From: Rhineura floridana
Taxonomy: Eukaryota; Chordata; Lepidosauria; Squamata; Rhineuridae
Reading direction: 5' to 3'
Assembly (NCBI RefSeq): GCF_030035675.1
Contig: NC_084497.1
Span: forward strand, 28,319,955 to 28,383,954
DNA: 64,000 bases
In this document: positions 10,323 to 18,594 of the stretch, piece after piece
How the letters are laid out: the number at the start of each line of letters is the position of its first letter
How positions within the stretch are numbered: the first letter of the stretch is position 1
The notes under the pieces: model-generated
The model's database searches: none
Seen by the model: the letters and a program-made list of their open reading frames with translations, nothing else
What the model was told of the DNA's origin: nothing
Made by a program: the position numbers and the translations under genes

Positions 10323-12085
10323 GTTATTAAAGAGCTTGCAGAGGTCTGGTAACTAGCAAGTTAGTTGTCCACTGTATTAATGAGGCCCAACTGGCCTCAA
10401 TTAGAAGTTGTGCATCCGGTGTTGCCGGTCCCATGTGGTGGAACACTTTTGCAGCTGAGATTTGGCAGGCATCTTCCATGACTTTCAGGCATCTCTCGGG
10501 GGGGAAATTATGCCAACACAGGCCTTTGCAGCTGTTTAATTAGCTGTTTAATTAGCCAGTTGCTAAATGCTGCAACGTTTAGTTAAAGGGTTACTGATTT
10601 CAGGAAAACTTTGATAAAATGAAAGGTGCCCCTGGTCTACTAGGACAGCAGATTCTTTAAAATTAAAGTTATTTTAAATACAAATGCTCTTAAACCTGCA
10701 AGTAGCACATGTCCTGCAGGAGGGAACTAAGAGGGGTGCATCTTCGGAAAACTTTTTTCATCAAAACAATTGGGTTTTTTTGTCTCATATGCGAGTGTAT
10801 GAAGACATAATCTGCTGGGAGGGCCCGTCGCTCAGTGGCAGAGCACACAGAAGGTCCCAATCCCCAGCAGCATCTCCAGGTAGGGCTACAAGACAGCCCT
10901 GTCTGAAAACCTACCAGTCAGCATAGATTGTTGTTGCTGCTCTTTTCACTTACAAATGGCTTTGTATGAAGCATCACAATTTTATTTTATTTTTTATTTA
11001 TTGCATTTATATACCGCCCCATAGCCGAAGCTCTCTGGGCTGTTTACAATTTAAAACATGAAAAATGAATGTACAAATTTAAAAAACACATTTATAAAAA
11101 CCAATTAAAAAAAACACATGCTAAAATACCTGGGAGAAGAGGAAAGTCTTGACCTGTTGCCAAAAAGATAGTGTTGGTGCCAGGCGCATCGTTCCATAAT
11201 TTGGGGGCCACCACTGCAAAGGCCCTCTCCCTTGTTGCCATCCTCCAAGCTTCCCTCAAATCACAAAGTGAGTTTTAACAATACAATCACAGCAATGAAA
11301 ACAACTGCACATGAAAAACAACTCCAGGACAGATGCCAACTGGGATAAAAATCTCCACTTTAGAAGACTTGTTGAACAAGGAAAGTACTGAGCTCGGTGA
11401 ATCAAAAACTCACTAAAAGGCAGACTCCTATGTTCTTTTCATAAATGTAAAATAGATACGATTATCTGAAAAGGGTTTTTTTGTCATGCAAATAAAACTG
11501 TCTCTCCCCCTGCGCAGGGCTAGGGAAGGACCCTAGCTCAGGGCAGTGCACGTGCTTTGAGTGCAGAAGGTTCCAGGTTCAATCCCCTATGGTATCTCCA
11601 GGGATAGGGATAGTAGAGAATCCTGTCTGAAATCCTAGAGAGCCGCTGCCGGTCAGTGTATTATCATTATTACATTTATGCCCCGCCTTTCATTTCGTGA
11701 TGGAAACCCAAGGCGGCTCACACATGGTTCCCAGGCGGTCTCCCATCCAGGCACTGACCAGACCTGACCCTGCAGGGAGCTGGCCTCATGTGCCGCCAGA
11801 CCATCGGCTGGGAGCAGGCTAGGTAGACTACCTAGCTAGATGGAGCAAATGTCTGACTCAGTTTCTTAAAGCAGTTTCTTATGATGCTAAGATTGGGCAA
11901 GCCTATATTTTTTTTAAACCCAGGTTTTTTAATTTGGCTTCCAGAGCTCTGTGTCTAGAGTAGCAGGAGGAACGCGGACCGATGAATTGCTCGACCTTTC
12001 CCGTGTGGCGGAATTCGAAGTCTGCAATCTCTCCCGGCAGGGGAAGCGTCACAAGCCGCCGTGCTGCAAAGCAACTTCTAATTAA
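3349..12085 (+). CDS. MIIP: MIIP, migration and invasion-inhibitory protein (9 coding exons)
   Basis: Coding exons: 3349-3502, 4694-5205, 6160-6262, 7956-8067, 8658-8728, 9053-9182, 9370-9466, 10038-10145 and 11945-12085 (TAA). All junctions are GT-AG with matching phases and give 475 residues; human MIIP has 388, the excess being mainly the Ser/Gly/charged-rich exon 4694-5205. Recognisable blocks are LQTPKSIL, VRPFLGYDWIAG, FSELQEFRQ, CIYCYRLNKRLF, KTPRAQQ, RVSIP and HKIHRRKSYE, in the order known from mammalian MIIP. A CxxC-x17-CxxC pair (CIYC...CPVC) has the same spacing as in human and looks like a small zinc-binding fold. The start at 3349 (MDLESLRH) aligns with the human N-terminus; an in-frame ATG at 3319 would add ten residues. 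The exon begins at about 3310 after a good acceptor. In mammals MIIP binds IGFBP2 and restrains migration; here the role is inferred by orthology. Confidence 0.93.
3650..4290 (+). mobile_element. L2-like LINE 3' fragment in MIIP intron
   Basis: Broken coding sequence for a LINE C-terminus (WERAFSVAAPELWHSLP, then LKTHLFTLPF), followed by a 3' UTR with a GGTGGTGG run and a TTCTATCCCACCTTTTGGCC segment. It begins just after the donor of the first coding MIIP exon. Confidence 0.65.
4355..4455 (+). mobile_element. tRNA-derived SINE, partial
   Basis: GGCTCAGCGGCAGAGCCTCT head, CAGAAGGTCCCAGCTTCAAT B-box region, then a truncated body. Confidence 0.6.
6575..7135 (-). mobile_element. Sauria-type tRNA SINE, split by a hAT element
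   Basis: On the reverse strand: the AAATAAATTTATATTCCACC tail side (6575-6611), an interruption, then GAGCTCAAGGCAGCG, ACAACCCTGCAAGGTAGGTT and a tRNA-like head with GAGGATTTGAACCTGGGTCT (about 6957-7135). Confidence 0.65.
6612..6956. mobile_element. hAT-like non-autonomous element
   Basis: Starts near CAAAGGTGGAGAACCTTAGG and ends near AAAAAGTTTTTTAACCCCTG, with the family body CTGTCTGGCCCCTGGGG, CCACACCCCTC and GTGTGGCCCCCAGAAAG. It interrupts a SINE, with CTCTAA at both junctions. Relatives lie at 23720-24010, 47545-47765, 53355-53795 and 58655-59165. Confidence 0.6.
7184..7702. mobile_element. Tigger/Tc-mariner-like MITE with internal tandem repeat
   Basis: Terminal inverted repeats: TAGTAATACCTCGGTTAAC on the left and CTTAACTGAGGTATTACTG on the right, with a TA at each outer edge as expected for a Tc/mariner target site. 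No transposase remains; the inside holds a 68-bp tandem repeat. Confidence 0.65.
7452..7612 (+). repeat. 68-bp tandem repeat, about 2.4 copies
   Basis: CAAAGCAAAAGGCACAGGCT starts recur at about 7456, 7524 and 7592, an exact 68-base period, with GGAGACACAGGCTGGTCAG in each full unit. It lies inside the Tigger-like element. Confidence 0.85.
7858..7935 (+). mobile_element. CR1/L3-like 3' fragment
   Basis: CCCTGCTTGTGGGCTCCCTGG and following bases match the sense strand of the family whose antisense reads AGAGCCCTGCTGGATCAGGCC (seen at 42425, 49275, 56430 and 62060). It lies directly upstream of MIIP exon 7956-8067. Confidence 0.45.
8195..8290 (-). mobile_element. CR1-like 3' fragment
   Basis: Antisense CR1 3' end: GAAGGGACCTCAGAGGTCAT then CTAGTCTGACTCCCC. 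Confidence 0.5.
8330..8430. mobile_element. hAT-like fragment
   Basis: CTGATGTCACGTGGAGGTCA and GCCAAATCTGGCCCACAGAG, ending AACTCCCCACC, as in other hAT-like copies in the window (39640-40100, 50690-50830). Confidence 0.4.
8455..8535 (-). mobile_element. tRNA-derived SINE fragment
   Basis: Reverse-strand head: GGGACTGAACCCAGAGCCTT then CACTCAGCTATGGTGCC. Confidence 0.5.
9240..9350 (+). mobile_element. CR1/L3-like 3' fragment
   Basis: CACGCCCTGCCTGTGGACTT, GGATGCTAGACTGGATGGGC and CTGATCCAGGAG; the sense strand of the family above. It lies between MIIP exons 9053-9182 and 9370-9466. Confidence 0.5.
9538..9925. mobile_element. cluster of tRNA-derived SINE copies in both orientations
   Basis: A reverse copy (about 9538-9720) with GTCTACACTGACTGGCAG and ACCACTGAGCTACACCCC is followed by a partial reverse copy and then a forward copy ending in GACCAAGGGTCTGACTCGGG and AAGGCAGCTTCCTAC. 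Confidence 0.6.
10245..10328 (+). repeat. (TTA)n microsatellite
   Basis: About 27 nearly perfect TTA/ATT units just after the donor of MIIP exon 10038-10145. One reading frame gives a spurious poly-leucine ORF. Confidence 0.95.
10822..10930 (+). mobile_element. tRNA-derived SINE
   Basis: GTCGCTCAGTGGCAGAGCAC head, CAGCATCTCCAGGTAGGGCT, and CCAGTCAGCATAG core. Confidence 0.6.
10985..11270 (-). mobile_element. L2-like LINE 3' end
   Basis: Reverse-strand counterpart of 1800-2146: ATACCGCCCCATAGCCGAAG, then AAGTCTTGACCTG and GGGGGCCACCACTGCAAAGG. Confidence 0.65.
11528..11885 (+). mobile_element. tRNA-derived SINE, split by a 5S-SINE
   Basis: Head and body (about 11528-11655: CTAGCTCAGGGCAG, GTTCCAGGTTCAATCCCC, GCCGCTGCCGGTCAGTGTA), then a 5S-SINE, then the SINE end (CTAGCTAGATGGAGC, GTCTGACTCAG). 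Confidence 0.6.
11656..11823 (-). mobile_element. 5S-rRNA-derived SINE
   Basis: Reverse strand: GGCGGTCTCCCATCCAGGCA followed by CTGACCAGACCTGACCC is the complement of the 5S rRNA internal control region. The T-rich left end carries the LINE-type ATTTATGCCCCGCC tail. Confidence 0.65.
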
Positions 12086-12259
12086 AAAGCACCTGCCCAT
12101 TTGAGCTTTTCCCTGCCGTCTTTGATGGAGAATGGGGAGCTGCATGTTGACAGGTCAGGCCCTCCCGCTCGTGGGATCGGCCACAAACTCATTTAGCCGA
12201 CACAGCATTGCAGGGGCTATGTGCTGTCTGAGAAATGACAGGATGGGTTCGTCTTTTTA

Positions 12260-12503
12260 AAAAATGATCAAAAATTTTATTTCTTCCTTTCAAGCTCAAA
12301 TCCAAGTGCCTTATAACACACACACTGAAAAAAATAATAAAAACATGGTTTAAAATTAAAGACTTGCGAGCTGCTTTTACTGTTTTGTAATTAATTTCAT
12401 ATGTTTATATACCGCTTGACACCAAAATAGTCTCTAAGTGGTTTGCAAAGATATAGTTGTGTGTATATAACTGTATCTTTCCCTATGTGTGTGTATAAAT
12501 AAA
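12260..12503 (-). mobile_element. L2-like LINE 3' fragments; possible MIIP poly(A) signals
   Basis: Reverse-strand L2-type 3' UTR pieces (TTTATATACCGCTTGACACC, TCTAAGTGGTTTGCAAAGA). They follow the MIIP stop codon and contain AATAAA at 12336-12341 and 12498-12503. Either could end the MIIP mRNA, but neither is confirmed by a strong downstream element. Confidence 0.4.
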
Positions 12504-12794
12504 ACAAACCAGGACACTAAAAAATAACATCAGAAGAAACAATAAAATCCCTTAAAAGTGAAAACATATCAGCATACTTTGAAAACATCTTAAGATTCTT
12601 GCCAGGGGCTGGGACTGCCTTCAGTAAGTTAATGCTGAAATGCTGGTTAAGAAATATATAAAGACCGGAGCCATGCCAAGAATTTCTTATCAATCGGGTA
12701 GATAAAATTATGCCCATTTTACAGATCCCAAGCTGAGACTGAGGGCTAGCAACATGCCCAAGCCTTTGTAATTATTGGTGTGTATACCCTACTG

Positions 12795-12915
12795 CAGGGG
12801 TGAGCCACTTGTGGCCTTTCAGAGGTTGCTGGCTTTATGACTCCCACCATCCATTACTGTTGGCCATGCTGGCTGGGGTTAATGAGAATCCAACTACAGT
12901 TGTAGGCCTCCAAGA
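12795..12915. mobile_element. short fold-back element
   Basis: Arms with GGGGTGAGCCACTTGTGGCC and CAACTACAGTTGTAGGCC around GTTGGCCATGCTGGCTGGGG. Confidence 0.55.
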
Positions 12916-13044
12916 TGGCTTCCCCTAATATAGTTGTTTGATTTGGGGTGGGGTGGGGGGTAGAGGGTCTGTGCTGACGACTGAGGCCATCTCTGGAATC
13001 GACAATCCCCACACAGCTAAAAAAGTTTTGAATGTAGCCAAACC

Positions 13045-14002
13045 ATGGGAAAAAACCTCACTTGGCACAGGAAGACTCCAAAGGATGGTGCAGCTGTTCT
13101 CTGCCTGCTGATTGGCTCCTTCTTTGTTGCTATGGCAGCAGGTAAGCAGCCTCCCTTTCCTGTGGTCTGTGGCTGGACCGATTTGGAGCCGGCACCTGAA
13201 CTGGGTCCTTCTCCATCCTGGTGTAGAGGCTGGCAATGCTGTTGTTGCTGAGTTCTGAATTGTGGCTGCTGGGATACGTCACTGGTGCTAGTTTACAGCT
13301 GCAGAGTGGTAAAGATCTTGGGCTGTTCTGCCTACAGTTAGAGACAGGCTCTTAACCCTGGCCCTTCCCAAGAACATAAAATGAGGGGTTTATTTGTTTT
13401 ATTTATTACATTTTTACCCCACCTTTTAAGAAGCTCAAGGTTGTGTTCATGGTTCTTCCCCTCCCCATTTTATCCTCACAACAACCCTGTGAGGTAGGTT
13501 AGGGCTGAGAGACAGTGACTGGCCCAAGGTCACCCAGCGAGCTTTATAGCTGGGCAGGGATTGGAACCCTGGTCTCCCAGGTCATGGTCCAACACCCTAA
13601 CCAGGACGTGTGTGTAATAAAATAATGTGCAATTGTTTTCTCTTGCTGCCCGCAGGAGAAACTCATTTCCACTGGAACAGCTGGCAGCCATGGGTTTGCA
13701 TGTGCGATTTGCACAAACAGGCCCGGATCCGGCACTTTGTGGTGTGGGCTGCGAACATCACACTCAACCTGAAGGCCTCTGAGTTTTGGCAGGAGAAGGC
13801 TTGTGCCTTAGACGACTGCTTCATGTGCACGTCGGAAGAGTGTCCAAGCAGCGTCAAGAGGTCCGGCTTCCTCCCCGTGTTCCAGGGCCTCTCGTCCCCC
13901 AAACCCCACGAGGTCGAAATCCCCCTCCCTGTCCACCTGGATTTCCCCTCCTATGACAGCCTCCCTGTCGTGGACGATACTGGAGAGAACGAGGAGCCGT
14001 AA
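13045..14002 (+). CDS. unrecognised small secreted cysteine-rich protein (2 exons, 147 aa)
   Basis: Exon 13045-13141 ends at a strong donor (CAG|GTAAGC) in phase 1; exon 13656-14002 begins after CCCGCAG in the matching phase and ends at TAA. The start has a good Kozak context (ACCATGG). Residues 1-33 look like a signal peptide: basic residues 8-13, hydrophobic 16-31, small residues AAG at the end. The mature part has six cysteines (47, 49, 82, 87, 90, 95), an N-glycosylation sequon at 66-68, and a tryptophan/cysteine cluster (39-49: W..W..W.C.C) followed by QARIRH. This recalls a degenerate thrombospondin type-1 motif, but I do not recognise the family. The tail (about 100-147) is Pro/acid-rich. 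AATAAA signals follow at 14131 and 14235. A Sauria-type SINE fills most of the single intron. Human has no gene I know of between MIIP and TNFRSF8. Further 5' exons are possible. Function unknown. Confidence 0.7.
13385..13605 (-). mobile_element. Sauria-type tRNA SINE
   Basis: Reverse strand: TTATTACATTTTTACCCCACC tail side shortened by one base here, AACAACCCTGTGAGGTAGGT body, and tRNA-like head CTGGTCTCCCAGGTCATGGT. Lies in the intron of the unknown 147-aa gene. Confidence 0.75.
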
Positions 14003-14130
14003 GATGTGGAGATGTTGGCTTAAGCAATGGGGTCACCTCTGGGATCTGCCAACCACCAGTGGCGAAGCCTATTAATGTGTCCAGCCGGCAGGTGGAGAGC
14101 AACAGAGGCCTGTAGCAGGGAATGGTCCAC

Positions 14131-14240
14131 AATAAAGAAGATTGAAGGCCAACTTCTCCTGGGGGATCTAAGAATGCGAGCGAGCCGCGCCCACTGATAG
14201 GCCCCCACAGGCTTCATTGCATTGACTGGGTGTCAATAAA
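14131..14240 (+). terminator. two poly(A) signals of the 147-aa gene
   Basis: AATAAA at 14131-14136 and again at 14235-14240. The second is followed by a T-rich run (about 14255-14264), so it is the better candidate cleavage site. Confidence 0.6.
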
Positions 14241-14599
14241 GTCAAACTGAGACAGTTTTTTTTTAAGAGTTAAATTTCTAACCACCCTTGCCCTCAGGGT
14301 GAGTCACCTCCAAAATCAGTCCAACAGAAGCTATTGCTTTAAATTAGGGCTGAAACCTTGTCACCGATTCATTGGGTAGAGCAATGAAAATATGATTTAT
14401 TTATACAGCTCTTTCTAGACTGCCAACTCGTTAAAAAAATGGTGGTATATGGCAAATTAAATTGTAACGGTTTGTGTCTGCATCGGCACTCACTGCTGAA
14501 GGTGGCAGCTAGAGGGAATGATGATAACAAACGAGGCCTTTTGCAAACCAAGTGCCAGTCGATATTCAATTAGTTCTTTGCTCCTTGTACACTCCAGGG

Positions 14600-14740
14600 C
14601 AACTACAATGAACATCAGCTAAGCAGGGTCAGGTCTGGTCAGTGTTTGGATGGGAGACCGCTTGGGAACCATATGTAAGTCGCCTTGGGTTTCATGAAAA
14701 AAGAAAGGCAGGGTATAAATGTAATAAATAATAACAATAC
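14600..14740 (+). mobile_element. 5S-rRNA-derived SINE
   Basis: GCTAAGCAGGGTCAGGTCTG then GGATGGGAGACCGCTTGGGA match the 5S rRNA internal control region. The tail GGCAGGGTATAAATGTAATAA is L2-like. Confidence 0.7.
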
Positions 14741-15384
14741 TTAAAGTGAGGTGTCACTGAGTGGCCCCTGAATGGTCTGTTCTTAATCGGTAAATGTTCC
14801 TGCAACACAAACCAGTCTGTGAAGAATTTTCACAAGGAGTTCTGTAGCAATAGCAAGAGCTGCATTTAGGGTCAGAAAAACTAGAAGCTGAGAAGACCGA
14901 AATGACCAGGTAATCCCATCCCTATACCAGGACATCTGCATAGGAGTGTAGAAGTAACTCCTTTAAAATATATATATATATATTGGGTGCTTCAAGAGGT
15001 ATTCTGGGTGATGGAAGATGTGGTGATTCGCAGAGAATAAACAAACCAGGCTCATGAAACCAGGCTCAAAACATCACCCAGAGGCCCTGGCAAAGGATGA
15101 ATCAGAGATGACTCTTAATTCTTTGATCAAGGATGTGGATAAGGTATGAACACATTGCCCTGTGGGTTCCTTGAAAAGGCTAATTGAAAGCTGAAAGAAG
15201 ACCTTTTGTCTCATCAAATACCAAACATGCAATCTCTCTCCCCCCCCCCTTTATTCCTGGCTGCTTTGCAACAATCATTTAATCTTAATCGTTTTTCTGT
15301 GGTACTTCACCTCTCCCCATTCTCATTTTCATTTTGAATCAGAATACAGCCCAGGGAGGGGATTCATTTTATATGTCACGTGGG

Positions 15385-15500
15385 CTCGTTCTTTATTTAA
15401 GAAATGTATACTCTGCTTTTCACAATGCTTATCTCCAAGCGGCTTATAGGGGAGAAAAAGTAAAACCTGCAGGATACAAAATTTAAAACATTCATTAATA
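15385..15500 (-). mobile_element. L2-like LINE 3' fragment
   Basis: ATACTCTGCTTTTCACAATG and CTCCAAGCGGCTTATAG, the reversed 3' UTR motif of the L2-like copies. Confidence 0.4.
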
Positions 15501-15539
15501 AAACCCAGAAGCACAGACCCTGGGGGATGCATTGGCACC

Positions 15540-15725
15540 ATACATTTAAAGCACTCTCACGCTGTTCTAACAGTCATGGGGAATCCTGGGAGCTGTAGTT
15601 TGTTAAGAGTGCTGGGAATGGTAGCGTCTCCTTAACAAACTGAAGTTCCCAAGATTCTTTTGGGGAGGGAGTGCATGACTCTTCAAGTGGTAGAAGTGTG
15701 CTTTTAAATGGATGGTGTGGATGTC
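15540..15725. mobile_element. palindromic MITE (ATCCTGGGAGCTGTAGTTTG family)
   Basis: Inverted arms: GAATCCTGGGAGCTGTAGTT and AACTGAAGTTCCCAAGATTC, with TTTAAAGCA / TGCTTTTAAA near the ends. Confidence 0.65.
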
Positions 15726-16431
15726 ACCTATTCACCATCTCACCAAAACACACCAAGCCATCATGCCTTCAGGGAAGGTGGAAAATCAGTGGAAGGGCAG
15801 GATATAAATGCAAATAATAACCAATTAATTTAATAAAACCCCAGCCAGCTCTGAAGCTTTTTGGACGAGCCACTAATATCTATTATTCAATTCATATTTT
15901 CCCGCCTTCAGCAGAAATGGTCCCAGGGTTCTGTTCTTACCATTACAAAATGCAGTGTCAATATATTAGCACTGCTGTGATGAGGAATAAAATATTGGGG
16001 ATTTTTAATCTTTGATTCACCTCAGTGAACCAGAGTTTGGGAAACCTGCAACAGCAATGATTCCTGCTAAACAGCCTCTCTGCATAGCTACATATTTTAA
16101 AAGTGGTATAGACTCTTATGGAAATTTGGTGTAGGCTCTCCTTTCAAACAATGAAATACAGTATTCTGAATAATATTTATGATCAGCTTAACCTTTAGGA
16201 CACAGGATAGCAAATACTTGAAACATCAGGAATTGAAAATAGAGAGACTGCAGTCATTAACTGGGAATATATGGGGAAATAGTTTCTGGGAGAAAAAACA
16301 GATTCTTTGACCAGTAATCCCAAATTCTTTCATTGTTCTTGTCTGTCTTTGCTTCAGTCTATCTAGCACTGCTGAATGAATGAATAATAGTTAGAATGCA
16401 GCTCACTATTTAATTGTAATTGTAAAACAAA

Positions 16432-16645
16432 TGGAAATGGACTGCCTTCAAGTCGATTCCAACTTATGGCGACCCTACAAATAGGGTTTTCATGGTAAGC
16501 GGTATTCAGAAGGGGTTTACCATTGCCTTCCTCTGAGGCTGAGAGGCAGTGACTGGCCCGAGGTCACCCAGTGAGCTTCATGGCTGTGTGGGGATTTGAA
16601 CCCTGGTCTCCCAGGTCGTACAGCACCTTAACCACTACATCACAC
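16432..16645 (-). mobile_element. tRNA-derived SINE (TGGAATCGACTTGAAGGCAG type)
   Basis: Reverse strand: ACTGCCTTCAAGTCGATTCC tail side, GTGACTGGCCCGAGGTCACC body and tRNA-like head ACCCTGGTCTCCCAGGTCGT. Confidence 0.75.
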
Positions 16646-16944
16646 TGGCTCTCTGTACAAGCAATTGTATAATTTTCTCTCTCTCGGTAGGCTAGGGAAA
16701 GATGCCAACTTCTTGGAAGGAGGAAAAATCTTGTCCATCTGTCAACTCTTTATAATAGCTTACATAGAAAATAAAACCTTACAACAGCATGGCAAGTATA
16801 CTGTATGTACAACAAGCACAGAGAGATCCATCTCTCTATGCAAAGCCTTTGACTAGCTAACGCGAGTGTCGCTCAGGATCATCACATCATAAAGAGCTGC
16901 TTTTCCATTCTACAAAGAACTGTAGAGAAACAAACACTTTTTAT

Positions 16945-17255
16945 TTTATTTTATTGTTAGAAACCACCCTGTTCAGATCTTGTAAGTTCAGGTCTGTGGC
17001 TTCCTTTATGGAATCAATCCATCTCTTGTTCGGCCTTCCTCCTCTTCTATTCCCTTCTGGTTTTCCCAGTATTATTGTCTTTCCTAGTGAATCGTGTCTT
17101 CTCATTATGTGTCTAAAGTATGATAACCTCAGTTTCATCATTTAGCTTCTAGTGATAGTTTTGGTTTAATTTGTTCTAACACCCAATTATTTGTCTTTCT
17201 TGCAGTCCATGGTATGCGCAAAGCCCTCCTCCAGCACCACATTTCAAATGAGTCG
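16945..17255 (-). mobile_element. BovB (RTE) LINE fragment
   Basis: The reverse strand codes for the RTE/BovB C-terminus: FRHIMRRHDSLGKTIILGK, then EGNRRGGRPNKRWIDSI, the counterpart of the well-known BovB block MRRxDSLEKTxMLGKxEGxRxRGR. Upstream coding remnants extend to about 17255. Confidence 0.8.
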
Positions 17256-17261
17256 ATTGAA

Positions 17262-17475
17262 AAATGGAAATGGACTGCCTTCAAGTTAATCCTGACTTAT
17301 GGTGACCCCATTAATAGGGTATTCATGGTAAGCAGTATTCAGAGGGGGTTTACCATTGCCTTCCTCTGAGGCTGAGAGGCAGTGACTGGTCCAAGGTCAC
17401 CCAGTGAGCTTCATGGCTGTGTGGGGATTCGAACCCTGGTCTCCCAGGTCGTAGTCCAGCACCTTAATTACAATA
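17262..17475 (-). mobile_element. tRNA-derived SINE (TGGAATCGACTTGAAGGCAG type)
   Basis: A second copy of the 16432-16645 family in the same orientation, on the other side of the BovB fragment. Confidence 0.75.
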
Positions 17476-17929
17476 TTTTTCCTTGTTTCCTCTCTTGATA
17501 AAACCACTCTTTATTTTATTTTCTGTGTGTCATCAGGTTAAAGGTAGAGATGTACACGCTTTAAAAGTGATGGGTGGGTAACTCCAGCAAAAGGTCCCAC
17601 TACCCTCTCAGTAGGGAAACTTGCATTTCTAGGAAGTCCAAGGTCCATTCATAACACCACTTTTTCATAAAAGTTTCTCTTGCAAACTTTCCCCCCTCCA
17701 ACACCACACACGCAAACCTTACAGACAGCAAACTATCACTCGAATTCTTTCTGTTCTGTTAGTTGTGTAAGCAATTCAGCCGTGCAATGGTCTAACATAA
17801 GGTTACTGGCTGCCCAAGAAAGAAAAGGAAATATATCCACAGAGAGGTTGGTCTGGTTTTGTGCTTTTAAGAGCAACTTCACCTGCAAAAACGACTCCAG
17901 GAAGAGACAAGCTGTGGGCTCCTATTTAA

Positions 17930-18055
17930 AGCACCTGTGGCCCTCCAGATGTTGTTGGACGGACTCCACCTCCCGTCGCCCCTGAGCTGGACCACTGGGC
18001 ATGCTGGGTGCTGGGAGCTGGAGTCCAACAGCATCTGCAGAGGCCAAAGGTTTTC
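17930..18055. mobile_element. short fold-back element
   Basis: TGGCCCTCCAGATGTTGTTG and CAACAGCATCTGCAGAGGCC form the arms around GGGCATGCTGGGTGCTGGG. Confidence 0.65.
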
Positions 18056-18179
18056 CGGATCCTTGGTTGAAAAGACGCACAGCAACAATTTAGGATAGGT
18101 TAAAAAAAGAAGCTGCCCAGCCAACCCTGGAGAGGATTGTCCCCATTTCACAGAGGGCAAATCGAGGCAGATAACGGGA

Positions 18180-18594
18180 AAGCCCGGGAGGAGAGCGGCT
18201 AGTGGTAAGCGTATGAGGGGGGAGGGGTATGTGACGCGCCTGTTGCGTGATTTGGAAACCACGTTTCCGGGCAACAGCGGCTAGACCTCCTCTCTCTTCT
18301 GATCTTATTAGATTGGGTTGCTGTTTTTAAGACAGAAAGAAGAATGAATTCTAGGCAGGCCCCTCGGGGCGGAGCTCTGCGGTTTCTCGCGGCCCCACAG
18401 GGGGCCGTATCTTCCCAGACCCAGGGCTCTCTGTCTCCCTTTGACTGGCCTTTTTCCCCCTTCCTTCGCTTGATGCTGCCCGCTCCAGAGACGGCTCCTC
18501 TCGGCGCGCTTTGGAGAGGCCGTCGTGCCCTGCGCCTGCCGGACAGGCGGCCTTAAGCGAGCCCAGAGAGGAGCCCGGAGCCGCCGCTCCCGCC
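18180..18594 (+). promoter_or_regulatory. TNFRSF8: CpG-rich promoter and 5' UTR of TNFRSF8
   Basis: GC- and CpG-dense block with no TATA box, directly before the CD30 start codon. It includes a CRE-like GTGACGCG (about 18231) and GGGCGGAGC (about 18368). Confidence 0.55.

Larger units (their letters stand above)
14241..18180. other. intergenic region between the 147-aa gene and TNFRSF8
   Basis: No credible exon seen. It holds a 5S-SINE, an L2-like fragment, a palindromic MITE, two tRNA-SINEs flanking a BovB fragment and a fold-back element, each listed separately. The stretches 14740-15380, 15730-16430, 16646-16940 and 17476-17930 show nothing I can name. Confidence 0.6.

Noticed and set aside
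10159-10356. Frame with a long leucine run
   Set aside because: Translation of the (TTA)n microsatellite.
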